A stretch of DNA of 21,716 nt, from positions 1 through 21,716 of the forward strand of contig JAQUPC010000024.1 in NCBI GenBank assembly GCA_028716765.1. The letters are read 5' to 3'. Source of the stretch: Alphaproteobacteria bacterium (lineage in GTDB: Bacteria > Pseudomonadota > Alphaproteobacteria > UBA9219). Numbering within the stretch: position 1 is the first letter of the stretch; every line of letters starts with the position of its first letter. Position numbers and translations under genes: made by a program. Below are positions 1 through 8,775 of this stretch, in pieces. The notes under the pieces were generated by a model. It was not told the origin of the DNA, did not search any database, and was given only the letters and a program-made list of their open reading frames with translations.

Positions 1-1
1 G

Positions 2-709
2 AAGTTCCGCGACATGATCACGTTTCGCGACCGGCGCGCCGCGGAACTGGGGCTGGATTTATTGGTCCATATCAATGAAGAAGGGGAGCGTCAGGGCATC
101 GGGCCGCTTTCCCACGGCTCGGCCGTTCACACCGACGTCATGAAGACCCAGGCGCTCAGGCAGGCGCTGGATAGGTATGGATTCGACGCGGCGCTGGGCG
201 GGGCGCGGCGCGACGAGGAAAAAAGCCGCGCCAAGGAAAGAATTTTCTCGTTCCGCTCTGCCGGGCACAGGTGGGAGCCCCGGAACCAGCGCCCGGAGCT
301 GTGGAGAATTTATAACGGGCGCATCCGTCCCGGCGAAAGCGTCCGGGTTTTCCCCCTCTCCAACTGGACCGAACTCGACATCTGGCTCTACATTCTGAAA
401 GAAAGCATACCCGTCGTTCCGTTGTATTTTGCGGCGCGCCGGCCCGTCGTGCAACGCGGCGGCGCATTGATTATGGCCGACGATGAGCGGCTGGCGCTTG
501 CCCCCGGCGAGAGGATTGAGCAGAAGATGGTCAGGTTTCGGACTTTGGGCTGTTATCCGTTGACCGGGGCGATCGAGAGCGAGGCGGCGACCGTCGAGGA
601 TATCGTCGCCGAAATGCTGGTCACGCGTTCTTCCGAACGTCAGGGAAGGCTGATTGATCAGGATCAGCCGGCGGCGATGGAAATGAAAAAGCGCGAAGGG
701 TATTTCTGA
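2..709 (+). CDS. cysD: Sulfate adenylyltransferase subunit 2 (CysD), 5'-truncated by window edge
   Basis: CysD is the catalytic subunit of ATP sulfurylase, which makes adenosine 5'-phosphosulfate (APS) from ATP and sulfate in the cytoplasm, driven by GTP hydrolysis in CysN. The frame is open from base 2 (Lys-Phe-Arg-Asp before the first Met at 14), so Met14 is internal. About 70 N-terminal residues, including the PP-loop (SGGKDS-type), lie outside the window. What is visible matches the family closely: [15 protein letters not shown], the NQRPELW and [11 protein letters not shown] segments, [13 protein letters not shown], and the C-terminal SERQGR...KREGYF tail. The stop overlaps the cysNC start by one base (TGATG), so the two are translationally coupled in one operon. 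The identity is secure; only the true start is missing. Confidence 0.97.
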   Translation, partial: KFRDMITFRDRRAAELGLDLLVHINEEGERQGIGPLSHGSAVHTDVMKTQALRQALDRYGFDAALGGARRDEEKSRAKERIFSFRSAGHRWEPRNQRPELWRIYNGRIRPGESVRVFPLSNWTELDIWLYILKESIPVVPLYFAARRPVVQRGGALIMADDERLALAPGERIEQKMVRFRTLGCYPLTGAIESEAATVEDIVAEMLVTRSSERQGRLIDQDQPAAMEMKKREGYF

Positions 710-2616
710 TGGCTGAACCCGCACGAGCCGAGACGGCAACGGAAAGCGCTTCTTCCTGTCTGCTCCGCCACGAGCAAAAGGGCATGCTGCGCTTTCTGAC
801 CTGCGGCAGCGTGGACGACGGCAAGAGCACGCTTATCGGCCGTCTCCTTTACGACAGCAAGGCGCTTTTCGACGATCAAATGGCGGCTCTTGAACAGGAT
901 TCGCGCCGGTTCGGCACCACAGGCGAGGGCGCGCCGGATTTCGCGTTGCTGGTTGACGGCCTTCAGGCCGAGCGCGAACAAGGGATCACCATCGACGTCG
1001 CTTACCGCTTTTTTGCTACGGAACGGCGCGCTTTTATTATCGCCGACACGCCCGGACATGAACAATACACGCGCAACACGGCCACGGGCGCTTCGACCGC
1101 CGATGCCGCCGTTTTGCTCGTCGACGCGCGCAAGGGGCTTCTGCCTCAAACCATGCGGCATTCGGTGATCGTCAACCTTATGGGAATCCGGCATCTGGTG
1201 CTGGCCGTCAACAAGATGGATCTTGTCGGATGGAACCAGGCCGCTTTCGATTTCATCGCTTCGGACTACAAATATTTTGTTGGCCAGCTGGGCGTTTTAG
1301 ACGTCACGTGCATTCCCGTTTCTGCGTTGACCGGCGACAACATCGTCAACGCGTCGAAGGCGATGCCGTGGTATTCCGGGCCCTCCTTGCTGGAGCATCT
1401 GGAATCCGTAGATACCGGCGGGCAAAGCGGTGAAACCGGCCTCCGCTTTCCGGTGCAGTGGGTTTGCCGTCCCAATCAGGATTTCAGGGGTTATGCGGGA
1501 ACGGTCGCCGCAGGGGCGGTTCGTCCCGGCGATGCCGTCGCCATCCTTCCGTCAGGCCGCCAGACCCGGATCGCCAATATCGTCACGATGGACGGGAACC
1601 GGGAAGAAGCCGGGACGGGCGAGGCGGTTACGCTGACTCTGGAGGATGAAGTCGACGTCGCGCGCGGCGACGTTATCGCCGCCGCCAACGATCGTCCCGA
1701 AGTCGCCGACCAGTTTGCCGCGCATGTTGTCTGGATGAGCAACCAGCCTTTGCTTCCGGGCCGGACGTATCAATTGCAGGCAGGCACCGTTACGGCGGGG
1801 GCTCAGGTCACCGGATTGAAATACCGTCTGGACGTCAACAGCCTGGAACAGGTTGCCTCCAGGCACCTCGATCTCAACGATATCGGAATGTGCAACCTCG
1901 CGCTCGATCGCCCCATTCCTTTCGATCCTTACAAAAAAAACCGGACTATGGGCGGTTTTATCCTGATCGACCGCATCAGCAACGAAACGGTGGCGTGCGG
2001 GATGATCGAGCATGCCTTGCGCCGCGCCTCGAACATTCATCCGCACCACATGGACGTGGACAAGACGGCAAGAGCGGCCTTGAAGGGCCAGAGACCTTGC
2101 ACCCTGTGGTTTACAGGCCTTTCGGGCGCGGGGAAATCGACTATCGCTAATTTGCTGGAGCAGCGGCTGCATGCCGCCGGGCGGCATACCTACGTCCTCG
2201 ACGGCGACAATCTTCGCGGCGGCTTGAACAGGAATCTCGGCTTCACGGCCGAAGACCGCGTCGAAAATATCCGGCGAGTCGCCGAATGCGCGAAGCTGTT
2301 CGTGGATTCGGGGCTGATCGTTCTTGTCGCGCTCATCTCGCCGTTTCGCGCGGAAAGGGAAATGGCGCGGAGCCTGTTCGACGAAGGCGAGTTCATGGAA
2401 ATTTTTATCGATACGCCCATGTCCGTATGCGAGGACCGGGATCCCAAAGGCCTTTACCGCAAGGCGCGCGCCGGATTGATACCGAATTTTACGGGCATAG
2501 GGGCCATGTACGAGTGTCCCGAGACGCCTGACGTTATGATCGACGCCTCGGCGATGAATCCCGAAGAGGCGGTGGAAAAACTGCTGGCGGAATTAAACCG
2601 GCGCGGCGTGATCTGA
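709..2616 (+). CDS. cysNC: Bifunctional sulfate adenylyltransferase subunit 1 / adenylylsulfate kinase (CysNC)
   Basis: A fused enzyme of 635 residues. The N-terminal part is the CysN GTPase that powers APS synthesis by CysD; the C-terminal part is APS kinase (CysC), making PAPS. Seen: a GTPase P-loop GSVDDGKS at 33-40, DTPGH at 113-117, NKMD at 168-171, an EF-Tu-like beta-barrel region around 240-440, then a second P-loop GLSGAGKS at 470-477, DGDN at 498-501 and the APS-kinase block RDPKGLYRKARAG...NFTGI. The CysNC fusion is common in alphaproteobacteria. It starts on the ATG that overlaps the cysD stop. No frame defects. A short weak hairpin (GAAGAA/TTCTTC, 2615-2631) follows the stop but lacks a convincing T-tract. 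The following 208 bases hold no gene I can support. Confidence 0.97.
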   Translation: MAEPARAETATESASSCLLRHEQKGMLRFLTCGSVDDGKSTLIGRLLYDSKALFDDQMAALEQDSRRFGTTGEGAPDFALLVDGLQAEREQGITIDVAYRFFATERRAFIIADTPGHEQYTRNTATGASTADAAVLLVDARKGLLPQTMRHSVIVNLMGIRHLVLAVNKMDLVGWNQAAFDFIASDYKYFVGQLGVLDVTCIPVSALTGDNIVNASKAMPWYSGPSLLEHLESVDTGGQSGETGLRFPVQWVCRPNQDFRGYAGTVAAGAVRPGDAVAILPSGRQTRIANIVTMDGNREEAGTGEAVTLTLEDEVDVARGDVIAAANDRPEVADQFAAHVVWMSNQPLLPGRTYQLQAGTVTAGAQVTGLKYRLDVNSLEQVASRHLDLNDIGMCNLALDRPIPFDPYKKNRTMGGFILIDRISNETVACGMIEHALRRASNIHPHHMDVDKTARAALKGQRPCTLWFTGLSGAGKSTIANLLEQRLHAAGRHTYVLDGDNLRGGLNRNLGFTAEDRVENIRRVAECAKLFVDSGLIVLVALISPFRAEREMARSLFDEGEFMEIFIDTPMSVCEDRDPKGLYRKARAGLIPNFTGIGAMYECPETPDVMIDASAMNPEEAVEKLLAELNRRGVI

Positions 2617-2824
2617 AGAAGGCAATTCTTCCGTTCAATCGCCGGGTAATCGCAGTAAGCGCTTGAAAAACCCAAGTTGTCATATATTTCAATCGTTTGC
2701 CCGCGAATCGATTTGCTTCGCCCTATACGTCTGCAAAATGCGCACTAACATGCCGATGGCAATCATGATAACCATGGAATCGGGCTTTCCGTTTGAACAA
2801 ACCTAGCTTTTCGGGCTTTTGCAC

Positions 2825-3778
2825 ATGATGTTCCGCCGCTTCCTTGTGTCTGCTTTAGTTGTTTTCCTGTTGCCGCCGGCAAGCATGGCGGCGGGAATTG
2901 CGGCGGCCGTTCAAACGCCGGAACGTTTGGTGAAAGCCGGATGGTTCCAGGCAGCGCCGGACGAACCACAAGCAGCTGCCGACAACAAGCCTGCAACCGG
3001 ACCGGAGACCGGACAGGCGCCTGTCGTTGTTTCCATCGCGCCGCACCGGGCCGTTTATAAAATGGCGCTGGCGTCCGTGAAAAACGGCAGCAACATAACG
3101 GGCGTGACCGGCAGGATGCTGTTTGAATGGGCGGACGATTGCGAAGGCTGGGCCGTGCAACAACGCCTGCAACTGCATTTCAATTATGCCGAAGGCGACG
3201 AAGCCGACGTCAATAGTACGGTTCTCAGCTGGGAAGCCAAGAACGGCAAGCGGTACAACTTCAATGTGCGCCGCAAGACGAACGGCAAGGAAATAGAAAG
3301 CTATCGCGGCCGGGCCTTGATGGGTGAGCAGGACGGAAGCGCAAAATACTCCATTCCCAAGGACAAGAAGGATGTGGTGCTCGCGCAAGGCACGCTGTTT
3401 CCCTCGGCGCACACCGAACTTATTCTTGAAAAGGCGGCGGCCGGCGAAATGCTTTTCACGCGCCGCGTGTTCGACGGCTCGGACGAGGAAGGCCAGGCCG
3501 ACGTGAGCGCTTTTATGGGCGCGAGGCGCGATCATTCGCCGGCGGCGGAGGCGAATCCCGAATTGAAAGACAATCCATTGCTGGCCAAACCGGCATGGCC
3601 CGTGCGCCTCGCTTTTTATAAGCCCGATACCGAAACCGGCGAGCCCGACTATGAAATGAACGTTGAGTTGCAATCCAACGGCATCGCCCGTTCGATGCTG
3701 ATCGACTATGGCGATTTTGCCGTTTCCGGCGTTTTGAACAATCTGGAAGCCCTGCCGGTCTCCAGTTGCAAGCATTAG
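2825..3778 (+). CDS. EipB-like cell envelope integrity protein (DUF1849)
   Basis: Predicted periplasmic protein of 317 residues. DUF1849/EipB is an alphaproteobacterial family; Brucella EipB is a beta-spiral periplasmic protein needed for envelope integrity. Seen: an N-terminal signal peptide (hydrophobic stretch about residues 6-20, then SMAAG), a variable Gln/Pro/Ala linker, and the domain beginning PHRAVYKM. A Cys in DDCEGWAV (C106) and a Cys three residues from the C-terminus (C315) match the disulfide pair described for EipB. The open frame extends two codons upstream to a TTG; I chose the first ATG (2825), but ATG 2828 is equally possible, since neither has a clear Shine-Dalgarno. It ends 12 bases before tsaB, so the two may be co-transcribed. 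The family call rests on recognised motifs, not a search. Confidence 0.85.
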   Translation: MMFRRFLVSALVVFLLPPASMAAGIAAAVQTPERLVKAGWFQAAPDEPQAAADNKPATGPETGQAPVVVSIAPHRAVYKMALASVKNGSNITGVTGRMLFEWADDCEGWAVQQRLQLHFNYAEGDEADVNSTVLSWEAKNGKRYNFNVRRKTNGKEIESYRGRALMGEQDGSAKYSIPKDKKDVVLAQGTLFPSAHTELILEKAAAGEMLFTRRVFDGSDEEGQADVSAFMGARRDHSPAAEANPELKDNPLLAKPAWPVRLAFYKPDTETGEPDYEMNVELQSNGIARSMLIDYGDFAVSGVLNNLEALPVSSCKH

Positions 3779-3790
3779 GGCAAAGGCGTC

Positions 3791-4525
3791 ATGCGCATAC
3801 TTGGTCTTGACGCTGCCGGGCATGCTTGCGCCGCCTGCGTTTGGGAGGATGGCAAGGTTCTGGCGGTTGCCGAAGAAAAAATGGAGCGTGGGCAGGATGC
3901 CCGCCTCGTGCCTCTCGTGCTGGAGGTTATGGGCAAGGCGGGAACGGATTTCCCCCAACTCGATCGTTTTGCGGTGACGCGCGGCCCCGGCAGCTTTACG
4001 GGCCTCCGTATCGGTTTGGCGGCGGCGCGTGGCTTTGGCCTCGCCTCTGAGAAGCCTGTTATAGGCGTAGACCGCTTTTCCATTTACCGGGAGCAGTTCA
4101 TCAATAATCCCTCCCCCCTTGAGGGGGCGGAATCATTGACCCCTCCCCGAAATCGCTGCGCAATTTCGACCCTCCCGCAAGGGGAGGGTGATTTTGGGCA
4201 AGATCTGCTGGTTGTGTTGGACTCCAAGCGGATTGAATTGTTTTGCCGCCTGTATCCAGCAGAGGGGGCGCCGCATGAAGCCGGGATGATGACGCCGGAA
4301 GAGATCGCGGCTTTGATGCGCGAGCGCGCGCATTTGGCAATTTGCGGCGACGCCAACGATCTTTTGCGTCCGGCCCTGCCGGAATCCGCCGTTTATCTTG
4401 ATGCAGCCGCACCCGAGGTTGTCACCTGCGCGGCGCTGGCGGCGCTTGCCGACCCGCAGGATCCCGCCTTTCTTCCAAGGCCGCTTTACCTGCGCGCGCC
4501 GGATGTTACATTGAAGAAGCAATAA
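3791..4525 (+). CDS. tsaB: tRNA threonylcarbamoyladenosine biosynthesis protein TsaB, with in-frame repeat insertion
   Basis: TsaB is the scaffold partner of TsaD in the complex that attaches threonylcarbamoyl to A37 of ANN-decoding tRNAs. Seen: an ASKHA-fold N-terminus MRILGLDAAG and the signature RGPGSFTGLRIGLAAARG at 64-81. At 244 residues it is longer than usual (about 210-230). The excess is residues 106-134, encoded by a GC-rich compound palindrome (4106-4194) lying between helix residues VDRFSIYREQ and the next strand DLLVVLDSKRIELF. The frame is kept through the element, so the gene is probably functional with a low-complexity loop (Pro, Glu, Gly rich). It is followed 14 bases later by rimI, the usual neighbour, which supports the assignment. 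Confidence 0.93.
   Translation: MRILGLDAAGHACAACVWEDGKVLAVAEEKMERGQDARLVPLVLEVMGKAGTDFPQLDRFAVTRGPGSFTGLRIGLAAARGFGLASEKPVIGVDRFSIYREQFINNPSPLEGAESLTPPRNRCAISTLPQGEGDFGQDLLVVLDSKRIELFCRLYPAEGAPHEAGMMTPEEIAALMRERAHLAICGDANDLLRPALPESAVYLDAAAPEVVTCAALAALADPQDPAFLPRPLYLRAPDVTLKKQ
4106..4194. repeat. Compound palindromic repeat element inserted in frame in tsaB
   Basis: An 89-base element made of GC-rich hairpins. Outer arms AATCCCTCCCCCCTT (4106-4120) and AAGGGGAGGGTGATT (4180-4194) are near-inverted. Inside are a hairpin CCTCCCCCCTTGAGGGGG, a central GAAAT...ATTTC hairpin (4149-4167) and CCCTCCC-GCAA-GGGGAGGG (4170-4188). This layout is that of intergenic REP/MITE-like palindromes of alphaproteobacteria and has the same plan as the element at 13029-13174. 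It contributes 29 or so codons with no stop. In-gene palindromes of this kind are best known from Rickettsia (RPE); whether this is related by descent cannot be told here. Confidence 0.85.
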
Positions 4526-4539
4526 ACTGGTTCGTTCCT

Positions 4540-5034
4540 ATGAGCGCTGACGCTGCCAATCCATCAATCGTCGCGATCCAGCCCGCCGCTCTGGACCTGG
4601 CGCCTGCGCTGGCGGCGATTCACGCCGAATGCTTCGGCCCCGCTTGCTGGAGCGTGGATCAGATGCGGGGAAGCCTGCGATTGGTAACGACGCAAGGCTG
4701 GCTCGCGAAGGTGGAAGAAGAGCCGGCAGGGTTTCTGCTATGCCAGAGGAGCGGCGGCGAGTCCGAAATCCTGACTTTTTGCGTGCGCCCGAAGCTTCGC
4801 GGAAATGGCCTCGGCGAAAGGTTGCTTCGCGTTATGCTTAATGCCTTGCCCCCCGGCGGCGCTTCGCACCTCGAAGTCGCCGCCGATAACGATGCTGCGC
4901 GGCGGCTTTACGAAAAGTGCGGATACGTCGAGGTTAACACGCGCAAGGGCTATTACAGGCGGGAAACGGGGCTGATCGACGCCGTGTGCTATCGTTTTGA
5001 GACGGCGAAAAAGCCCGCCGATTTGCCAGCGTAA
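4540..5034 (+). CDS. rimI: Ribosomal protein bS18 N-terminal alanine acetyltransferase-like (RimI), GNAT family
   Basis: A GNAT acetyltransferase of 164 residues; RimI acetylates the N-terminal alanine of bS18 and possibly other proteins with acetyl-CoA. Seen: the acetyl-CoA pyrophosphate-binding loop RGNGLG at 87-92 preceded by the beta4 strand ILTFCVRP, and the RimI-like C-terminal block LEVAADNDAARRLYEKCGY (111-129) followed by NTRKGYYR. Its place directly after tsaB (14-base gap) is the classic tsaB-rimI pairing and is the main reason for preferring RimI over another GNAT. The start ATG lacks a strong Shine-Dalgarno, suggesting coupled translation from tsaB. Confidence 0.88.
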   Translation: MSADAANPSIVAIQPAALDLAPALAAIHAECFGPACWSVDQMRGSLRLVTTQGWLAKVEEEPAGFLLCQRSGGESEILTFCVRPKLRGNGLGERLLRVMLNALPPGGASHLEVAADNDAARRLYEKCGYVEVNTRKGYYRRETGLIDAVCYRFETAKKPADLPA

Positions 5035-5081
5035 CGCGGGCGTGTTAGGAAAACGCGCGTTCATAAAATCGCGAAGGACCC

Positions 5082-6038
5082 ATGCCGAACCTTGATTTCG
5101 AAAAACCCGTGGCCGAACTGGAAGGCAAGATCGAAGAGTTGCGTCATTTGTCGGATGGCGGCCGCGTCAACATCGCCGAGGAAGTCGGCCGCTTGCAGGA
5201 CAAGGTCGAGCGCCAGCTGCGCCACATATACGGAAAGCTTACGCCCGCGCAGAAAGTTCAGGTGGCGCGCCATCCCGACAGGCCGCACGGGCTCGATTAC
5301 ATTCGTGAGCTCTTTACCGATTTCACGCCGCTCGCGGGCGACCGCTGTTTCGCCGACGATCAGGCCATTATCGGCGGCCTTGGACGTTTGAGCGGGCAGG
5401 CCTGCGTCGTCATCGCGCAGGAGCGCGGCCACGACACCGACAGCCGCATCAAGCACAACTTCGGCATGGCCAAGCCCGAAGGCTACCGCAAGGCCCAGCG
5501 CCTGATGCAACTCGCCGCCCGGTTCGAATTGCCGGTCATAACGCTTGTGGATACGGCGGGCGCGTTTCCGGGCGTCGAAGCCGAAGCGCGCGGCCAGGCC
5601 GAGGCCATCGCGCGATCCATCGAAACATGCCTGTCGATCAACGTGCCGCTCGTGACGTGCGTGATCGGCGAAGGCGGCTCCGGCGGCGCGATCGCGCTGG
5701 CGGCGGGCGACCGCGTTCTGATGCTCGAGCACGCGATCTATTCCGTCATTTCGCCTGAGGGGTGCGCCTCGATCCTGTGGCGCAGCGCTTCGCACGCGGC
5801 CGATGCGGCGGCGGCGCTCAAGCTTACGGCGCAAGACCTTTTGCAGCTCGGCGTGATCGATCGCATCATCGCGGAGCCCCTCGGCGGCGCGCACCGCAAG
5901 CCGGACGAGGCCATACAGGCCGTCGGCGCGGCGCTTGGCCAAAACATCGCCGAATTGACGAAACTCGACGCCCGTACGCTTCTTAAACAGCGCAAGGAAA
6001 AGTTCCTTGAGATGGGCCGCAAGGGCGGCTTGTCATAA
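5082..6038 (+). CDS. accA: Acetyl-CoA carboxylase carboxyltransferase subunit alpha
   Basis: AccA pairs with AccD to transfer the carboxyl group from biotin to acetyl-CoA, giving malonyl-CoA, the committed step of fatty acid synthesis. 318 residues, the usual length. Seen: an N-terminal helical region (residues 5-50, [18 protein letters not shown]), [27 protein letters not shown], the crotonase-fold core [26 protein letters not shown] at 196-203 forming the oxyanion-hole region, and [15 protein letters not shown]. The upstream gap from rimI is only 47 bases, so it could share its transcript. No defects seen. Confidence 0.97.
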   Translation: MPNLDFEKPVAELEGKIEELRHLSDGGRVNIAEEVGRLQDKVERQLRHIYGKLTPAQKVQVARHPDRPHGLDYIRELFTDFTPLAGDRCFADDQAIIGGLGRLSGQACVVIAQERGHDTDSRIKHNFGMAKPEGYRKAQRLMQLAARFELPVITLVDTAGAFPGVEAEARGQAEAIARSIETCLSINVPLVTCVIGEGGSGGAIALAAGDRVLMLEHAIYSVISPEGCASILWRSASHAADAAAALKLTAQDLLQLGVIDRIIAEPLGGAHRKPDEAIQAVGAALGQNIAELTKLDARTLLKQRKEKFLEMGRKGGLS

Positions 6039-6087
6039 AGCCGCTACCGCTTCCGTATCATTTTACCGGCCGGGAAATGGGTAAAAA

Positions 6088-7437
6088 ATGACGGGCAGCC
6101 GTCCTGAAAACGAATTTCCGCTGAACCGGTTTGGCTATCCGGCCATTACCTATAACGATGCCGCCGGGGACGAAGCGCGGCCATTCTTTCCGCCGCTGAA
6201 CCATAACATCAAGGCCGACGTTGCCATCATCGGCGGCGGCCATGTTGGTCTTTCGACGGCCTTGTATCTCGCCGGGCTGGCAAAAACCGCCGGGAAGGAA
6301 ATCCGCATTGTTCTCGTCGACGCGGGGCGCATCGGGGCCGGACCGTCGGGAAAAAGCGCGGGTCATATAAGCGGCTTGCAGGCTGAGGATTCCGATGTGA
6401 TCGCCCATTGCGGCAAAGCCCTGGGCGAAAAGCTGATTGCCGCCGCAGCCAAGGGTCCTGCGCTTGTCCGCGACATCGCCGGCAAGTACGGTATCCCTTG
6501 CGATTTGAGAAACGGCTACATGTCTATCGACAACCGCAACGGGCAGGAAATCATCGTCGATGGGGTGCTTGGCGGGATCGACCCCTATCCTTTTGTGCTG
6601 GGACAGGCTAAGGCGGCGCGCGGACTGGGCGTCGAAATATACGAGAATACAAAGGCGTCGGCCTTGCGGGAAGAAAACGGCGGATGCGCCGTCCTTACGC
6701 CGAACGGAACCATCAGCGCTTCCTGCGCCGTGGGGGCCGGGGCGCACCTGATGGGCGAGACCATCAAAGCTTTTGAGCCGCTGCGCAGGAAAACGATTGA
6801 ATTCCTCGTGTCCACCATCATCACGCCGCCGTTGCCGGAAAGCGTGTTGCAGGCCGTTATGCCGGGGAACGCGGAAACCCGCTTTCCCTTCAGCAACGAA
6901 AACCGGGACGTCGCCTTCGGCAGCATCGACAGGGCAGGCCGCATCGTGTTCGGCGCGGGCGCAAGCGTCGGCATGCCGAACGTGGCCGCGATCGAAGCGA
7001 AACTTCACGGACTTTTTCCGCGTCTTCGCGAAAGTTATTTTCAGGCGGCGGGCCAGCCCCTGGAATGCAGGCCTTTCGTGGAAGGCGAAAAACTTGATTT
7101 CACGGCGGAACTGTTGCCCGACGTTGGCGTGATCGGCGCAGGGAACCGGGTGTTTTACGCGCATGCGCTCGGCGGGCACGGCGTCGCCACCGGAACCTTG
7201 CTGGGCAAGGCCATTGCGGAAAAGATTTGGGGGGGCATGACCAAAAACCCGGCGTTGGGAGAAACGCTCGATCTGTTTGCATCGGTCAAGCATTTCCGTA
7301 TGCCGTCCTCGAAGCCTCTTCGATGGCTTGCGGGGGCGATCAGCCTTTGCCTGTCCCGGCATGAAACCGCCGATCGCCTTTTTTTGCGCCCGTCGATAAG
7401 GTTTTTGGCGCGGCTGTTTCCCGTTCTGCAAATTTAA
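6088..7437 (+). CDS. FAD-dependent oxidoreductase, DAO family (PuuB-like)
   Basis: A 449-residue flavoenzyme of the D-amino-acid oxidase/glycine oxidase superfamily. Seen: the dinucleotide-binding motif IIGGGHVGLSTALYL (47-61) with acidic end VLVDAGRIGAGPSGKSAGH, an FAD-contact strand GYMSID, and a C-terminal GVIGAGNRVFYAHALGGHGVATG that closes the FAD site. The N-terminal extension before the Rossmann fold (about 43 residues) and the G-SGKSAGHI segment resemble gamma-glutamylputrescine oxidase PuuB and its relatives, but no other putrescine genes are nearby, so the substrate (an amine or amino acid) is open. ATG 6088 is preceded by an A-rich stretch and a weak GGG; no better start is visible. 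It faces the LOG-family gene tail to tail. Confidence 0.85.
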   Translation: MTGSRPENEFPLNRFGYPAITYNDAAGDEARPFFPPLNHNIKADVAIIGGGHVGLSTALYLAGLAKTAGKEIRIVLVDAGRIGAGPSGKSAGHISGLQAEDSDVIAHCGKALGEKLIAAAAKGPALVRDIAGKYGIPCDLRNGYMSIDNRNGQEIIVDGVLGGIDPYPFVLGQAKAARGLGVEIYENTKASALREENGGCAVLTPNGTISASCAVGAGAHLMGETIKAFEPLRRKTIEFLVSTIITPPLPESVLQAVMPGNAETRFPFSNENRDVAFGSIDRAGRIVFGAGASVGMPNVAAIEAKLHGLFPRLRESYFQAAGQPLECRPFVEGEKLDFTAELLPDVGVIGAGNRVFYAHALGGHGVATGTLLGKAIAEKIWGGMTKNPALGETLDLFASVKHFRMPSSKPLRWLAGAISLCLSRHETADRLFLRPSIRFLARLFPVLQI

Positions 7438-7494
7438 GCGCCGCGCGAACCGCGTGTGTGTGCCGCGCCCGCATGCCGATGCCTGCAGGCTTGC

Positions 7495-8097
7495 TTAAAA
7501 CCACTTCGTCGCCGGGTCGAGGGGCGGGCCGGGCGGGGCGGCCAGAGCCGCAAACATCCCGTCGATGTCTTTCACGACCGTAAAAGAACGCGCGTTGTCG
7601 GGGATGATAAAGCCGTGCGTTTCCATATGGCCGATGAGATCAAGAAGCGGCGTCCAGAATCCGTTATAATTAAAAACGATAATCGGCTTGTTGTGCAGGC
7701 CGAGCTGTTTCCATGACAAAATCTCGAACGTTTCGTCCAGCGTGCCGAACCCGCCCGGCAAAACGACAAAAGCATCCGATTGCTCGACCATCATGCGCTT
7801 GCGCGTGTGCATGTCGTTCACGACATGGAGTTCGGTCAGATGCGTATGCTCGATTTCGCGCGAGCAAATAAATTCGGGGATGATGCCGATCACCTCGCCG
7901 CCGGCTTCAAGCGCGGCATCGGCCACCAGCCCCATAAGGCCGCGCCTGCCGCCGCCGTAAACGACGCGAACGTTGCGGCGGGCCAAAGCCGCGCCGACGT
8001 CCCGGGCCACGTTTTTATAGGTTTCGTCCGAATGATTGGATGAACTGCAGTAAACGCAAACGGAACGGGGGAGAAGATCGTTTTGATCAACGGGCAT
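7495..8097 (-). CDS. LOG family / TIGR00730 nucleotide phosphoribohydrolase
   Basis: 200 residues. LOG-family enzymes cleave N-glycosidic bonds of nucleoside 5'-monophosphates (cytokinin riboside monophosphates in plants and some bacteria; AMP and others elsewhere). Seen: the nucleotide-binding start SVCVYCSSS, VYGGGRRGLMG at 47-56, and the family signature PGGFGTLDE at 114-122, with the catalytic pair expected at Arg99 (MHTRKRMM) and Glu122. The length is typical. It lies 65 bases downstream of the small unassigned gene on the same strand, so the two may be one unit. True physiological substrate is not decidable from sequence. Confidence 0.92.
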   Translation of the reverse strand: MPVDQNDLLPRSVCVYCSSSNHSDETYKNVARDVGAALARRNVRVVYGGGRRGLMGLVADAALEAGGEVIGIIPEFICSREIEHTHLTELHVVNDMHTRKRMMVEQSDAFVVLPGGFGTLDETFEILSWKQLGLHNKPIIVFNYNGFWTPLLDLIGHMETHGFIIPDNARSFTVVKDIDGMFAALAAPPGPPLDPATKWF

Positions 8098-8162
8098 CGA
8101 AAGGCACCAAAGGAGAAATGTTTTGCGGCCAGTTTAGGCAGGAAGGGTTAAAAAATCGAGAA

Positions 8163-8675
8163 CTAAAGGCACGCCCCAATCAGCCGGATAAACGGCATGG
8201 CCTCCTGAACGAAGCCTGTGAGCGGAATGAAAATAAACGCGGGAGGCTGAATGCTGGGGGTAACGACGGTTTGCGTTACGACGATCCGGTTTTCCTTGTC
8301 GATGCCGAATTTCGCTTTCGGCAAATAGCGGGCGCCTTCAAGGATGGAAATCAGCATGCGGCGTCGCTGCGCCGATTCCACGGAGAACGGCAGGTAGCCT
8401 AGCTGAGCCCATATCTGAAGCCTGACGCCGCTGCCTTCGGGCTTATAACCGGCCTGAAAGGGCACCCCGTCGATTTGAAAACAGATGCTGCTGGCGTCCG
8501 GAACCCAGACTTGCCGTAAAAAATGGTCGATATCGTCCATCATATTGGGAAGATTGTGCGCGGCCGCTTTGCCCTCCCCCCGTGAGGCAAGAAAGCCCTC
8601 GAACGACCGGGAAAGGCGGGAAGAACCGCTGCCTTGAGCCGTGAAAGGCGAGGACGATATATGTTCGCCGGGCAT
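8163..8675 (-). CDS. Unassigned protein with a type III chaperone/YbjN-like sequence pattern
   Basis: 170 residues, no signal peptide, no clear membrane segment. I do not recognise a family with certainty. The middle (about residues 55-145) has the layout of the CesT/YbjN-type alpha-beta chaperone fold: an Ile-Cys-Phe-Gln strand, a strand VRLQIWAQLGYLP, a helix AQRRRMLISILEGARYLP, then FGIDKENRIVVTQTV and a final helix. This is a pattern resemblance only. The start was set at 8675 because GGGAGG sits five bases upstream; the frame is open nine codons further to a Met with no such site. It is transcribed away from comEC, with about 100 bases between them holding both promoters. Confidence 0.7.
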   Translation of the reverse strand: MPGEHISSSPFTAQGSGSSRLSRSFEGFLASRGEGKAAAHNLPNMMDDIDHFLRQVWVPDASSICFQIDGVPFQAGYKPEGSGVRLQIWAQLGYLPFSVESAQRRRMLISILEGARYLPKAKFGIDKENRIVVTQTVVTPSIQPPAFIFIPLTGFVQEAMPFIRLIGACL

Positions 8676-8680
8676 AAAGA

Positions 8681-8686
8681 CCTCCC
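8681..8686 (-). promoter_or_regulatory. Shine-Dalgarno fixing the start of the 8163-8675 gene
   Basis: GGGAGG on the - strand, five bases before ATG 8675. It decides for this start over the upstream in-frame Met at 8702. Confidence 0.8.
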
Positions 8687-8775
8687 AATGACTTCTTTTC
8701 AAGCTAACGACGGTTCTTTAACATGGGATTAACGGCTCGTTACCTCCCCACGCCCTTAGCAAACCCGCCTTCCAC

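Noticed and set aside
2855..3958. 367-codon open frame on the - strand
   Set aside because: Antisense to the EipB-like gene and the start of tsaB; Arg/His-rich with no domain.
3791..4525. tsaB as a pseudogene because of the repeat insertion
   Set aside because: The frame stays open through the element and all later conserved segments are intact.
6058..7431. 457-codon open frame on the - strand
   Set aside because: Antisense shadow of the FAD oxidoreductase, whose GGGHVG and C-terminal FAD motifs are clear.
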